This document shows, one piece after another, positions 1 through 6,794 of a stretch of DNA of 17,276 bases. The notes beneath the pieces are model-generated. The model had not been told where the DNA came from, ran no database searches, and saw only the letters and a program-made list of their open reading frames with translations. Each line of letters begins with the position of its first letter. Position 1 is the first letter of the stretch. The position numbers were made by a program, and so were the translations under genes. This DNA is from JAXDLH01 sp034666705 (GTDB lineage Bacteria; Chloroflexota; UBA6077; SHYK01): assembly GCA_034666705.1 (NCBI GenBank), contig JAXDLH010000379.1, forward strand, positions 1 through 17,276, written 5' to 3'.

Positions 1-377
1 AGGTCAGCCTCACGAAGATGCTTCAGGGCCAGACTGCGGACGAGCCCGAGGTACTCCTCCGCCTGGTCGCGGTCGAGGATCGGCAGTTGGTCGCGCTCCC
101 GTCGCGGGTGCTTGAAGGCATCGTACATGTCGTCGTAGGCCGGGTCGATGGGCGGCAGCTCGCCGAGCGTCTGCACGAGCCACAGCTCCTCGAAGTTGCC
201 GATGTGGGCGAGGTCCCAGCCGGGCGGACTCATCAGCGGGTTGTGCTGCTTCACCATGTCGACGTCGGAGAGAGGCGCCAGGAGCGCGTAGGTGCGGGCG
301 CGCGCGTCGGCGAGGCGGGCGGCGATGTCGCGCTTGCGGGCATCGGCATCCGCCGGCTGTCGCAGGCGCGCAATCAC
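1..377 (-). CDS. egtB: EgtB, ergothioneine sulfoxide synthase (partial, N-terminal DinB domain)
   Basis: EgtB is the non-heme iron enzyme that joins gamma-glutamylcysteine (or cysteine) to hercynine with oxygen in ergothioneine synthesis. Only the first 125 codons are present; the rest lies beyond the left edge. The N-terminal DinB-like domain is recognisable: the stretches NPLMSPPGWDLAHIGNFEEL (residues 46-65) and DDMYDAFKHPR are hallmarks of this family. His58 in DLAHIGN aligns with the first iron-ligand histidine of characterised EgtB; the other ligands and the FGE-sulfatase domain are off the window. The GTG start at 377-375 overlaps the egtA stop codon by one base (TAGTG), so translation is probably coupled to egtA. 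Identity is firm from the DinB motif and the egtA neighbour; the completeness of the gene cannot be judged. Confidence 0.9.
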   Translation of the reverse strand, partial: MIARLRQPADADARKRDIAARLADARARTYALLAPLSDVDMVKQHNPLMSPPGWDLAHIGNFEELWLVQTLGELPPIDPAYDDMYDAFKHPRRERDQLPILDRDQAEEYLGLVRSLALKHLREAD

Positions 378-1696
378 TACTGTCCCTCCGCGGTGCCGAG
401 CGGCGCGTGCTCCTCGGTCGGCGTGCGATCGATCTGGAGGTCGAGCAGCTCGTCCGCCGGGCATCGGCCGCGCGCGGTGTAGATGTCGTGAAACGCTTGC
501 AGATCTGACTCGATCGCCGTCGACAGCCAGCCCACGGGGAGCCGTGGGAGACTCTCGATCGCCAGCTCCATCAGGCGGCGGGCGAGCAGCCCCACGAGTG
601 GGTCGGCGGGCCCATCGTGGGCGGCGCGCAGCGTCAGCGCTTCGAGTTCCCCGGCGAGCGGCTCCAGCAGCGCAAGGGCCGTCTCGCGCGCCGATTCGTC
701 GAGCAGCAGCGCCGTGGCGACGGCGACGGGTACGGCGCGCCAGCGAATGGGCGGCGCATCGATGGCGCGCATCTCGAGGAACCCGCGCGGCCGGACCTGG
801 GGAAAGAGCGTGGTGAGGTGGTACCGCCAGTCGTCGAGCGTCGGATACCCCCAGGCGCTGCCCTCACGCATCCAGTGCCTGAAGGTCCACCCTGCGCGTC
901 CGGGTACTGTTCCCAACGGCGTCCGGATCAGGAGGACGCCGGCATCGAGCGCGAATTGGAGGTATTCGGCAGGCGGGTCAGCACCGGCGAGCGGTCCCAC
1001 CCGGGAGGGGTCCATATGATGCACGACGCGGGCTCGCTCGCTCTTCCAGCCGGTGATGTGGCCCTCGGCGATGGGTGAGTTCGCGAATACGCCGATCAGG
1101 ATAGGTGACATAAGGTTGGCGAGCAGCCAGCGCCGGGGCACCTCGCCCATCGTTCCGGAGTCGAGATTGATCTGCAGGGCGCATGACAGACGCATCATGC
1201 GCAGGCCGTCGGGCCCGATGCGGCCGAAGTACTGTTGCATGGCCTCGTACCGGGGCAGCGGCGTCTCCAATGCGATCTCGGCAGTGCTCTGCCAGGGATT
1301 CATGCCGTGGTTTGCCCGGCGAATGCCATGCCACACGAAGACGCGATCGAGGAGCTGCTCGAGCTTGCTGATATCCGTGAGCGCCTCGGCGGCGGAGAGG
1401 CGTGGCGGCGACACGATCTCGAGCTGGCCGCCGGGCTCAAAGGTGAGGTGGATCTGGCCGTACTCGAAGCAGGGCAGGCCGCCCGGGGTGGTGGACTCGG
1501 CCAACTCCTTGAGGCTCACCAGAGGCTCGACGGCGGCGAGCACGTTCGCCAGCGGCACCGCCTGCACGCCGCGAAAGGCGAGCTCCTCGACCTCGAGCCC
1601 CACCTGAGGCGCACCGGCGGAGGGCGCAAAGGTATGGTCTCGCAACTGCTGGAGAAGCAAGGCCTCGTCGAGCTGTCGCTCAGTCGAGGGGGACAC
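377..1696 (-). CDS. egtA: EgtA, glutamate-cysteine ligase of ergothioneine synthesis
   Basis: The 439-residue product belongs to the GCS2 glutamate-cysteine ligase family in its EgtA form. It would make gamma-glutamylcysteine from glutamate, cysteine and ATP in the cytoplasm, supplying the thiol donor for EgtB. Supporting segments are VGLEVEELAF near residue 32, the glycine-rich strand FEYGQIHLTFEPGGQLEIVS (about 76-95), LSCALQINLD (about 169-178) and WRYHLTTLFPQVRPRGFLEMR (about 290-310), matching the order of substrate-binding strands in the family. Length is normal for EgtA. The start is a GTG (1696-1694) with no clear ribosome binding site, so it is less certain than the identity. It is the first gene of an egtAB operon, 233 bp downstream of csaA and preceded by a short AT-rich dyad. 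Whether egtC and egtD follow cannot be seen. Confidence 0.9.
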   Translation of the reverse strand: MSPSTERQLDEALLLQQLRDHTFAPSAGAPQVGLEVEELAFRGVQAVPLANVLAAVEPLVSLKELAESTTPGGLPCFEYGQIHLTFEPGGQLEIVSPPRLSAAEALTDISKLEQLLDRVFVWHGIRRANHGMNPWQSTAEIALETPLPRYEAMQQYFGRIGPDGLRMMRLSCALQINLDSGTMGEVPRRWLLANLMSPILIGVFANSPIAEGHITGWKSERARVVHHMDPSRVGPLAGADPPAEYLQFALDAGVLLIRTPLGTVPGRAGWTFRHWMREGSAWGYPTLDDWRYHLTTLFPQVRPRGFLEMRAIDAPPIRWRAVPVAVATALLLDESARETALALLEPLAGELEALTLRAAHDGPADPLVGLLARRLMELAIESLPRLPVGWLSTAIESDLQAFHDIYTARGRCPADELLDLQIDRTPTEEHAPLGTAEGQ

Positions 1697-1725
1697 CGTC
1701 GGTCCGCGCCAGGGCGTCTACGGCG

Positions 1726-1741
1726 TGCATATCAATATGCA
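1726..1741. promoter_or_regulatory. AT-rich inverted repeat upstream of egtA
   Basis: A perfect dyad TGCATAT-CA-ATATGCA lies 30 bp upstream of the egtA start. It is conspicuous because the 233-bp gap around it (1697-1929) is otherwise GC-rich and contains nothing else I recognise. Position and symmetry fit an operator for a dimeric repressor, or the AT-rich core of the egtA promoter. I found no convincing -35/-10 pair beside it, and no regulator gene is adjacent. Function is an inference. Confidence 0.4.
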
Positions 1742-1929
1742 TCTAACCACGTGGGTCCGCGTTCCCGCAAGGGGATCTTCCTCGATCGGCGCGAGTCCGC
1801 GCACACTATCGTGGGGTACGCGCCGGCGCGGATAGCGGATGCGATGGGAGCTCGCTGCCAATTGCCACCTCGGCGGGCAGCATAGCACGCATGCTGGGCG
1901 AACGCCTACGGCAATCCGTGCCCCGTTGC

Positions 1930-2259
1930 TCAGAACATGCGGCTGCCGAGCGGAACCTCGCGATCGGGACCGAGGAGCGCCACCGCGCCGTTTGGGTCCG
2001 GCACGCCGAGGACGAGCACCTCGGAGGTAAAACCCGCGATCATGCGGGTGCCGAGATTGACCGCCGCAATGACCTGGCGGCCGACGAGCTCGTCCGGTGT
2101 GTAGAGGTTAGTGAGCTGCGCGCTCGAGGTCTTGGTCCCGAGCTCGCCGAAGTCGATCCAGAGCTTGAATGCCGGCTTGCGGGCCCGCGCGTTCGGCTCG
2201 GCTCGGACGATGCGGCCGACGCGCACGTCGAGCAGCTCGAACGCCTCCAGCGGAGTCAT
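1930..2259 (-). CDS. csaA: CsaA-like tRNA-binding domain protein
   Basis: This 109-residue protein is a stand-alone tRNA-binding OB-fold (PF01588) of the CsaA type, the size of characterised CsaA proteins. The family signature is complete: FELLDVRVGRIVRAEPN (about 7-23), KLWIDFGELGTKTSSAQLT (about 32-50), LVGRQVIAAVNLGTRMIAGF (about 58-77) and a C-terminal PLGSRMF. CsaA dimers bind tRNA and have been described as export-related chaperones; the true role is unsettled. The ATG at 2259 sits 4 nt after the stop of the upstream membrane protein gene. Its GGAGG ribosome binding site lies inside that gene's last codons, so the two are probably co-transcribed and translationally coupled. I see no functional link between CsaA and a glycosyltransferase, so the coupling may be only positional. 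Confidence 0.9.
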   Translation of the reverse strand: MTPLEAFELLDVRVGRIVRAEPNARARKPAFKLWIDFGELGTKTSSAQLTNLYTPDELVGRQVIAAVNLGTRMIAGFTSEVLVLGVPDPNGAVALLGPDREVPLGSRMF

Positions 2260-2263
2260 CGCC

Positions 2264-3862
2264 TCACTCCTCCGCCTCCGACGCGCTTGGCTCGTCGCCG
2301 CCCGGCAGAAATAGGTTGTACGCGAAGCCGCGCACCGTGACGCTCTGGACGACGTAGTACGAGCGACCGATCGCGTCGAGCACGGGCGAAGGAAAGCGCT
2401 GCGCGCTGACGATCACCAGGGCGAAGTCGTGGCGGTCGATGGCGGCGACGAGTTCGTCTGGATCCCAGAGTCCCGCTTCGCTGAGGTTGCGCAAGTGGGT
2501 CGGGTTGCCGATCACGGGCTTGCCCGCCACGACGACGAAGCCGACCTCCTCGGCCAGCACGTCGCCAGCGTGCGTCGCGATCTCGGCGGAGATTACGTCG
2601 CCAGCGCGGCGGTCGGCGTCCGTCGGGGGGCGACCCAGGAGGGGTGCCTGGAAACCGTGGTCGGCGAGGAGCGGCGTCACCTCGCTAAGCGGACCGTGGC
2701 TGAGGAGCAGCGCCTGCGCGAGCAGCGCGCCGCCGAGCGCGAGGCCGATGCGCGGCGTGTTCGCCTCGATCGCTGCATCCAGCAGGGCGGAGAGGCGAAC
2801 GGCGGCCAGGACGCAGCTCGCTGCAATGAGACTGAGGAAGTACGACTCGCCGGCGCCGACCTTGCCGGCGCTCAGCGCGCCGACCGCGGCTGCGACCCAG
2901 TAGATGGGCCACGGCGCCCAGCGGCGGGCCCGCCATGCGGCGGACATCTCGGACGCAGCGAGTATGAGCACGAGCGGGTGGACGGCCGTGAAGTTCGCGG
3001 CATACTCGAGGAGCTGCCGGGTGTCGAAGGGGTTGGCGTTGCCCGCGACGACGTTGAGCCAGAACGCGCCGCCCGTGGCGAGCGATAGCGCGGCCGTACC
3101 CGCCACCGCGACGACTGCGAGCGTGCCCCCGAGCGCGAGCCCGCGCGGCGGACGGGCAAGGAGCACCGAGGCCACGGCGGCGATGGCCGCGTCGGCGGTG
3201 GTCTGCTTGGTAAAGAGCGCGAGGCTGAGCGCAACCGCGGCGAGCCCGATGCGCAGCCGAGTTGGCTGCGCGACGAGTGACACGCCGAGCAGCCCGAGGC
3301 AAAGGGCGAGGGTATTCACGCGGGCGAGCGGCGTGGTGTGGAAAACGTAGGGCGAAGCGAGGAACAGCCCGGCGGCGAACAGCCCGGCCATGATCGGTCC
3401 GCCGCGCCTCCCCTGACGCGACGTGAGCTGGCCGGTGGCGAGGCCAATGAGCAGCGCGCTGGCGAGGGCCGCGAGCGTCGACACCGCGCGGCCCGCGCCG
3501 AGGGCCGGTCCCAACAGTGCCAGCGGCAGCGCGACCACGGCGCTCCAGACTGGCGGATAGTTGGACGAGTAGTATGGGTACTCGTCGTTGTCCGTGTAAG
3601 GGAGCTGACCCTGGCGGATCGTCCAGGCGCTCCAGGTATCGAACCCCTCACCCTGGTCGACGTCGTAGGGGTAGGCGATGAGCTGTGCCGCGAGCTGCAT
3701 GTAGAAGACGGCGTACAGCACGAGGAGCGCGACCGCCGGCCAGATGACGAGCGGCGCCGTCCGTGATAGCCTCCACCGCGAGCGAGCTGCCTGGGGCCGC
3801 GTGACCGGCGCGGGGCGAGGCTGGTGGGCTGAGCGCTGGCTATCGGTCGTGGGAGCTGCCAT
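2264..3862 (-). CDS. Polytopic membrane protein, GT-C (PMT/GT39-like) glycosyltransferase
   Basis: The product is about 532 residues with an Arg/Pro-rich cytoplasmic N-terminus, roughly ten hydrophobic membrane spans between residues 40 and 390, and a soluble C-terminal domain of about 140 residues. The first extracytoplasmic loop carries YPYDVDQGEGFDTW, an acidic DxD-like motif placed as in GT-C enzymes that use lipid-linked sugars. Further loops contain FTKQTTADA and NANPFDTRQLL. The likely role is transfer of a sugar from a polyprenyl-phosphate donor to a cell-envelope acceptor, but acceptor and sugar are unknown. I chose the ATG at 3862. A GTG at 3889 is in frame but lies inside a dyad that looks like a control element, and neither start has a strong ribosome binding site. 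csaA follows 4 nt after the stop. Confidence is high for membrane protein and moderate for glycosyltransferase. Confidence 0.7.
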   Translation of the reverse strand: MAAPTTDSQRSAHQPRPAPVTRPQAARSRWRLSRTAPLVIWPAVALLVLYAVFYMQLAAQLIAYPYDVDQGEGFDTWSAWTIRQGQLPYTDNDEYPYYSSNYPPVWSAVVALPLALLGPALGAGRAVSTLAALASALLIGLATGQLTSRQGRRGGPIMAGLFAAGLFLASPYVFHTTPLARVNTLALCLGLLGVSLVAQPTRLRIGLAAVALSLALFTKQTTADAAIAAVASVLLARPPRGLALGGTLAVVAVAGTAALSLATGGAFWLNVVAGNANPFDTRQLLEYAANFTAVHPLVLILAASEMSAAWRARRWAPWPIYWVAAAVGALSAGKVGAGESYFLSLIAASCVLAAVRLSALLDAAIEANTPRIGLALGGALLAQALLLSHGPLSEVTPLLADHGFQAPLLGRPPTDADRRAGDVISAEIATHAGDVLAEEVGFVVVAGKPVIGNPTHLRNLSEAGLWDPDELVAAIDRHDFALVIVSAQRFPSPVLDAIGRSYYVVQSVTVRGFAYNLFLPGGDEPSASEAEE

Positions 3863-3871
3863 GGTGGGCAG

Positions 3872-3908
3872 TGTAACGCGGAATGCCACGCGTGGCGCGC
3901 GGGTTACA
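3872..3908. promoter_or_regulatory. Nested dyad in divergent control region
   Basis: Between the divergent glycosyltransferase and MFS genes lie TGTAAC (3872-3877) and GTTACA (3903-3908), perfect inverted hexamers. They are almost concentric with a 10-bp palindrome CCACGCGTGG (3886-3895), and GCG/CGCG steps next to the outer arms extend the symmetry. It starts 10 bp upstream of the glycosyltransferase ATG and ends 90 bp upstream of the MFS ATG. TetR- or MarR-type repressors commonly control DHA2 exporters from such sites, but no such regulator is encoded nearby. Operator function is an inference. Confidence 0.45.
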
Positions 3909-3997
3909 GTGGGCGATGACTGCCAGGGAGGAATGGCGGGCGTGGTGGGGCACCGTCGACCGGCCGTTTACGGCGGTCCCCACGATACGGGGGTGCG

Positions 3998-5569
3998 ATG
4001 GCACACAAGAATTGGACGCTCGTCGCCGCGGGCATCGGGTCGGGCGTGGTCTTCCTCGACAGCTCCATCGTGACTGTGGCGCTGCCAAAGATCGGGCAGG
4101 AGCTGCCGGCTGCGCCGCTCGGCGTGCTGGAGGCGCAATCCTACGTCTTCAACAGTTACCTGCTTACCCTGAGTGCCCTGCTCATTCTGGCCGGCGCCCT
4201 CTGCGATTACTACGGCCGCCGGCGCACCTTCGCAATCGGGCTCGCCGGCTTCGGTATTGCCTCGGCGCTGTGCGGCGTCGCGCCCACAATGCTTACGCTC
4301 ATCCTCGCGCGCGCGTTGCAGGGCGCCGTCGGCGCCTTGCTCGTCCCGGGATCGCTCGCCCTGCTCAACGCCACGTTCCAAGGTGAGGAGCGCGGTCGCG
4401 CATTCGGCATCTGGGCGGGACTATCGGGCGCGACGACGATCCTGGGTCCGTTCGTCGGCGGCACCCTGGTCGACTCGCTCTCCTGGCGAGCGGCGTTCCT
4501 CATCAACGTGCCGCTCGTGCTCTTCGGACTCTTGATCACCATGCGCTACGTGGCGGAGAGTCGCGACGAGCACGCGACGGGCCGTCTTGACTGGCTCGGC
4601 GCGGCGGTCGGCGCCATCGCGATCGGCGGGCTCGCCGTCGGCGCGATCTCCGGCCAGCAGCGGGAGTGGCGCGACCCGGTCGCCTTCGTGGCGCTCGGAA
4701 TCGGCGCAGTCGCGCTGGTCATCTTTCCATTCCTGATGATGCGGCGACCCGATCCATTGGTGCCGCCAGAGCTGTTCAAGTCGCGCAATTTCACCGTCAC
4801 GAACCTGGCGACGTTGGTGCTCTACGGCGCGCTGTATGTCAGCTTTTACTACACGCCGCTCTTCCTGCAGGGCACGCTCGGCTATACGGCGGCGGCAGGC
4901 GGGCTGGCGCTGATGCCGGGCAGCCTGTTCATGATCTTCTTCTCGACGCGCTTCGGCGCGTTGGCGGAGCGCTTCGGCCCGCGCCGCTTCATGGCCGCCG
5001 GGCCGGTGATCATGGCGCTCGGCCTGCTCTGGTATGCGCGCCTCCCCGCGGACAGCATGCCATGGCAGGCGCGGCCCGGTGACCCGGCGACGCTGATCCC
5101 GCCCGGGGGCTACTTTGTGGACGTGCTTCCCGGCGTGCTGCTATTCGGGATGGGCCTGATGATGATGGTGGCGCCCCTCACCACCGCACTGATGTCCTCA
5201 GTGCCGGAGGAGCACTCGGGCCTGGCGTCGGCGATCAACAACGCGATCTCGCGCATCGGGCCGCAGTTGGTCGGCGCACTCGTGTTCGTGGCGATCACGG
5301 CGAGCTTCTACCAGTCGCTCGCCGCCCAGGCGCCGGCGATCGACGTGTCGCAGCCGGACGTGCGGGCGCACGTGAGCCCGCTGAACCCGCCGCCCGATGA
5401 CCTGCCGCCGGATCTGGCGGAGGCGGTCCGGAGGGCATCGGCGATGGCGTACCACCTGGCGATGGTGGTGAGCGCTGGCATGCTTTTGCTCGGCGCGGGG
5501 ATCAGCGCGGTTGGCATCTCCGACCGCCAGTTGACGGCATCGAATGCGCCGGCGGTTCCGCCTGGGTGA
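3998..5569 (+). CDS. DHA2-family MFS multidrug efflux transporter (14 TM)
   Basis: The product is a 523-residue proton-driven exporter of the EmrB/QacA (DHA2) class. Residues 1-40 include FLDSSIVTVALPKIGQEL, the family's first-helix motif. Motif A in loop 2-3 reads ALCDYYGRRRTFAIG (about 67-81), and motif C in helix 5 is LGPFVGGTLVDSLSWRAAF (about 149-167). Hydrophobic segments continue to residue 510 and total about 14, as expected for DHA2. A hydrophilic loop rich in Pro/Asp (about 445-475, PPPDDLPPDL) precedes the last helices. The ATG at 3998 follows a G-rich stretch (GGGGG about 4 nt upstream) that may serve as ribosome binding site. It is monocistronic and divergent from the glycosyltransferase. 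Substrate is not predictable; drug or metabolite export at the inner membrane is the family role. Confidence 0.92.
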   Translation: MAHKNWTLVAAGIGSGVVFLDSSIVTVALPKIGQELPAAPLGVLEAQSYVFNSYLLTLSALLILAGALCDYYGRRRTFAIGLAGFGIASALCGVAPTMLTLILARALQGAVGALLVPGSLALLNATFQGEERGRAFGIWAGLSGATTILGPFVGGTLVDSLSWRAAFLINVPLVLFGLLITMRYVAESRDEHATGRLDWLGAAVGAIAIGGLAVGAISGQQREWRDPVAFVALGIGAVALVIFPFLMMRRPDPLVPPELFKSRNFTVTNLATLVLYGALYVSFYYTPLFLQGTLGYTAAAGGLALMPGSLFMIFFSTRFGALAERFGPRRFMAAGPVIMALGLLWYARLPADSMPWQARPGDPATLIPPGGYFVDVLPGVLLFGMGLMMMVAPLTTALMSSVPEEHSGLASAINNAISRIGPQLVGALVFVAITASFYQSLAAQAPAIDVSQPDVRAHVSPLNPPPDDLPPDLAEAVRRASAMAYHLAMVVSAGMLLLGAGISAVGISDRQLTASNAPAVPPG

Positions 5570-5785
5570 CATAGGAACGGGCGGTGGGCTGATGCGGTAG
5601 AGGGGATCAACGCCTCCCGAGCCGCCGTCTGGACCCTGGATTGCCAACATTGTCATAGAGTGCCATACCCCCAGGTGATGGCATCCTTGCGTTTGCTTGG
5701 CACCCTTGGGCCCTACGGGGCCGTCGTGCAAGTGGAGGACGACCGAGGCCAGGCAGCAATTTTGATGACCGCCGTCTTCCGGGGT
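5570..5785. other. Intergenic stretch after the MFS gene
   Basis: I see no convincing gene here. The sequence is compositionally mixed and contains a short imperfect hairpin, GGGCCCTACGGGGCC (5709-5723). No terminator with a T-run is visible after the MFS stop. Long reading frames through this stretch on both strands are continuations of frames from neighbouring genes and lack recognisable protein features. Confidence 0.4.
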
Positions 5786-6397
5786 ATGGCGGCAGTGCGC
5801 CATAATGGCAGAGGCAGTCGTCACCGGCTCGCGCGACCCGTGCGCACCGGCCCTGGGGCGAGCCCGACTGGAAGCTACTACGCTGCGGTCCGACGCGTCG
5901 CTGAGCCGGGCGGCGCGCACTCGGACCCGGGATCGAGGCGCAAACTGACCGAAGCACAACCGCAGACCCGCCAGGACGTCGCCACCAGGCTGCTGGAGAA
6001 GGCGAGCCTGCGGAGTCTGCACCAGGAAACCCGCCGGAACCGCGATTGGATGAGTATCTATCGCGGCTTCCGCGCCGACTCGCTCACCCGCCCTGACTTT
6101 GTCCGCCGCGCTTCGGCGTTCGTAAGTCCGCCGTCGCGGCTTGTCACGCTCTGCAACGTCTTCCTCGAAGACCTCGGCGCTCCTAAACAGGGCGAGCTCG
6201 CGGCGCGCTTCGCGCAGGCGGCCGAGACCCCCGGTCTGGACGAGGAGGCTCGCGCCCTCTGCGTGCTGTTCGCCCGGATCGACCCGATCACCCTCGAGCC
6301 CTACGCCCACGGTGCCGAGGCCGCGTCCGAGCAGGCCCCGGCTCCCGATGCGCCGGGCAACGTCGAGCCGTCGACTCCGAGTACCGCCACTCCATAG
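5786..6397 (+). CDS. Hypothetical protein, start uncertain
   Basis: I do not recognise this protein (203 residues from the ATG at 5786). The part after about 5940 has strongly GC-rich third codon positions and a protein-like sequence: an amphipathic region around VATRLLEKASLRSLHQETRR, then IYRGFRADSLTRPDFVRR and EARALCVLFARIDPITLEPY. A low-complexity Ala/Pro/Ser/Thr tail ends it (about 172-203). No signal peptide, membrane span or catalytic motif is seen. The first about 50 codons look less coding-like, being Arg/Gly/Ser-rich with weak third-position bias, so the true start may be later (a GTG at 5840 is one option) or the 5' part may be eroded. It lies between the MFS gene and a dead toxin-antitoxin locus, a zone showing other signs of decay. 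It may be a lineage-specific small protein or a remnant. Confidence 0.45.
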   Translation: MAAVRHNGRGSRHRLARPVRTGPGASPTGSYYAAVRRVAEPGGAHSDPGSRRKLTEAQPQTRQDVATRLLEKASLRSLHQETRRNRDWMSIYRGFRADSLTRPDFVRRASAFVSPPSRLVTLCNVFLEDLGAPKQGELAARFAQAAETPGLDEEARALCVLFARIDPITLEPYAHGAEAASEQAPAPDAPGNVEPSTPSTATP

Positions 6398-6462
6398 CCT
6401 TCACTTGCCACGTGGCGCTTGAGAGAATGGCTGGATGGAATGGTGCTTAGAGGTTCATCCCG

Positions 6463-6719
6463 ACGACGAACATCACGCTGCCAGCGCATTTTGGCGGTCG
6501 CCAGATCCTGCTCGATGCGCCATATACGTTGGAGCCGGATACGAAGCTTCTCGTCACCGTGCTGTCCAAACCTGAGTCGGAGCGAGAGCCCGACGAAGAG
6601 CGGGAAGACTGGCTTCGCACATCTGTTTCTGGACTGGCACGCGCGTACGCCGGCGACGAGATTAAATACTCGCCACAGACATCAAAGAGGCTAACCCAGA
6701 GTTCGAACCCGGATCATGA
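6463..6719 (+). pseudogene. Decayed antitoxin of a PemK/MazF-type TA pair
   Basis: The translated stretch ITLPAHFGGRQILLDAPYTL followed by EPDTKLLVTVLSKPE and DWLRTSVSGLARAYAGDE matches a small antitoxin family that typically precedes PemK/MazF toxins. Two lesions are visible. First, where the start ATG is expected there is ACG (6463, or 6466), although an AGAGG ribosome-binding-like sequence lies at the right distance. Second, after KYS (about 6664-6672) the frame breaks: the family C-terminus IKEANPEFEPGS is found in another frame, ending in TGA at 6717-6719 that overlaps the toxin ATG as ATGA. The present frame instead continues into an unrelated tail ending at 6729. A shorter product from TTG 6529 is formally possible but lacks the family's N-terminus. 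Alignment is from memory of the family, not a search. Confidence 0.75.
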
Positions 6720-6784
6720 GGGAAGGTGACGTCATCCTGGCGTCGATCCGCCAAGCCGATAGGAATCTCGGAAACCGCCCCGCC
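6716..6784 (+). pseudogene. Truncated PemK/MazF-family toxin (N-terminal remnant)
   Basis: The first 23 codons, MREGDVILASIRQADRN then LGNRPA, match the N-terminus of PemK/MazF-type endoribonuclease toxins, which open with a GDV-hydrophobic strand and continue through RPA-hydrophobic-V. Homology stops abruptly after NRPA at about 6784. The frame then runs on into the antisense of the GNAT gene, whose stop codon lies at 6795-6797. An intact toxin would have about 110 residues, so most of it, including the catalytic region, is gone. The ATG overlaps the ancestral antitoxin stop (ATGA), the usual arrangement in such operons. The breakpoint must lie within about ten bases, 6785-6794. Confidence 0.7.
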
Positions 6785-6794
6785 CCAAGTGGAT

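Noticed and set aside
5198..6310. 370-codon minus-strand open frame
   Set aside because: It covers the 3' end of the clear MFS gene in antisense and most of the plus-strand hypothetical ORF. Its translation is Arg/His-rich with no domain, as expected for an antisense frame in high-GC DNA.
6529..6729. Intact 66-codon gene starting at TTG
   Set aside because: The homologous antitoxin sequence begins about 20 codons earlier without a start codon, and the C-terminal tail is out of the family frame. It is better described as a pseudogene.
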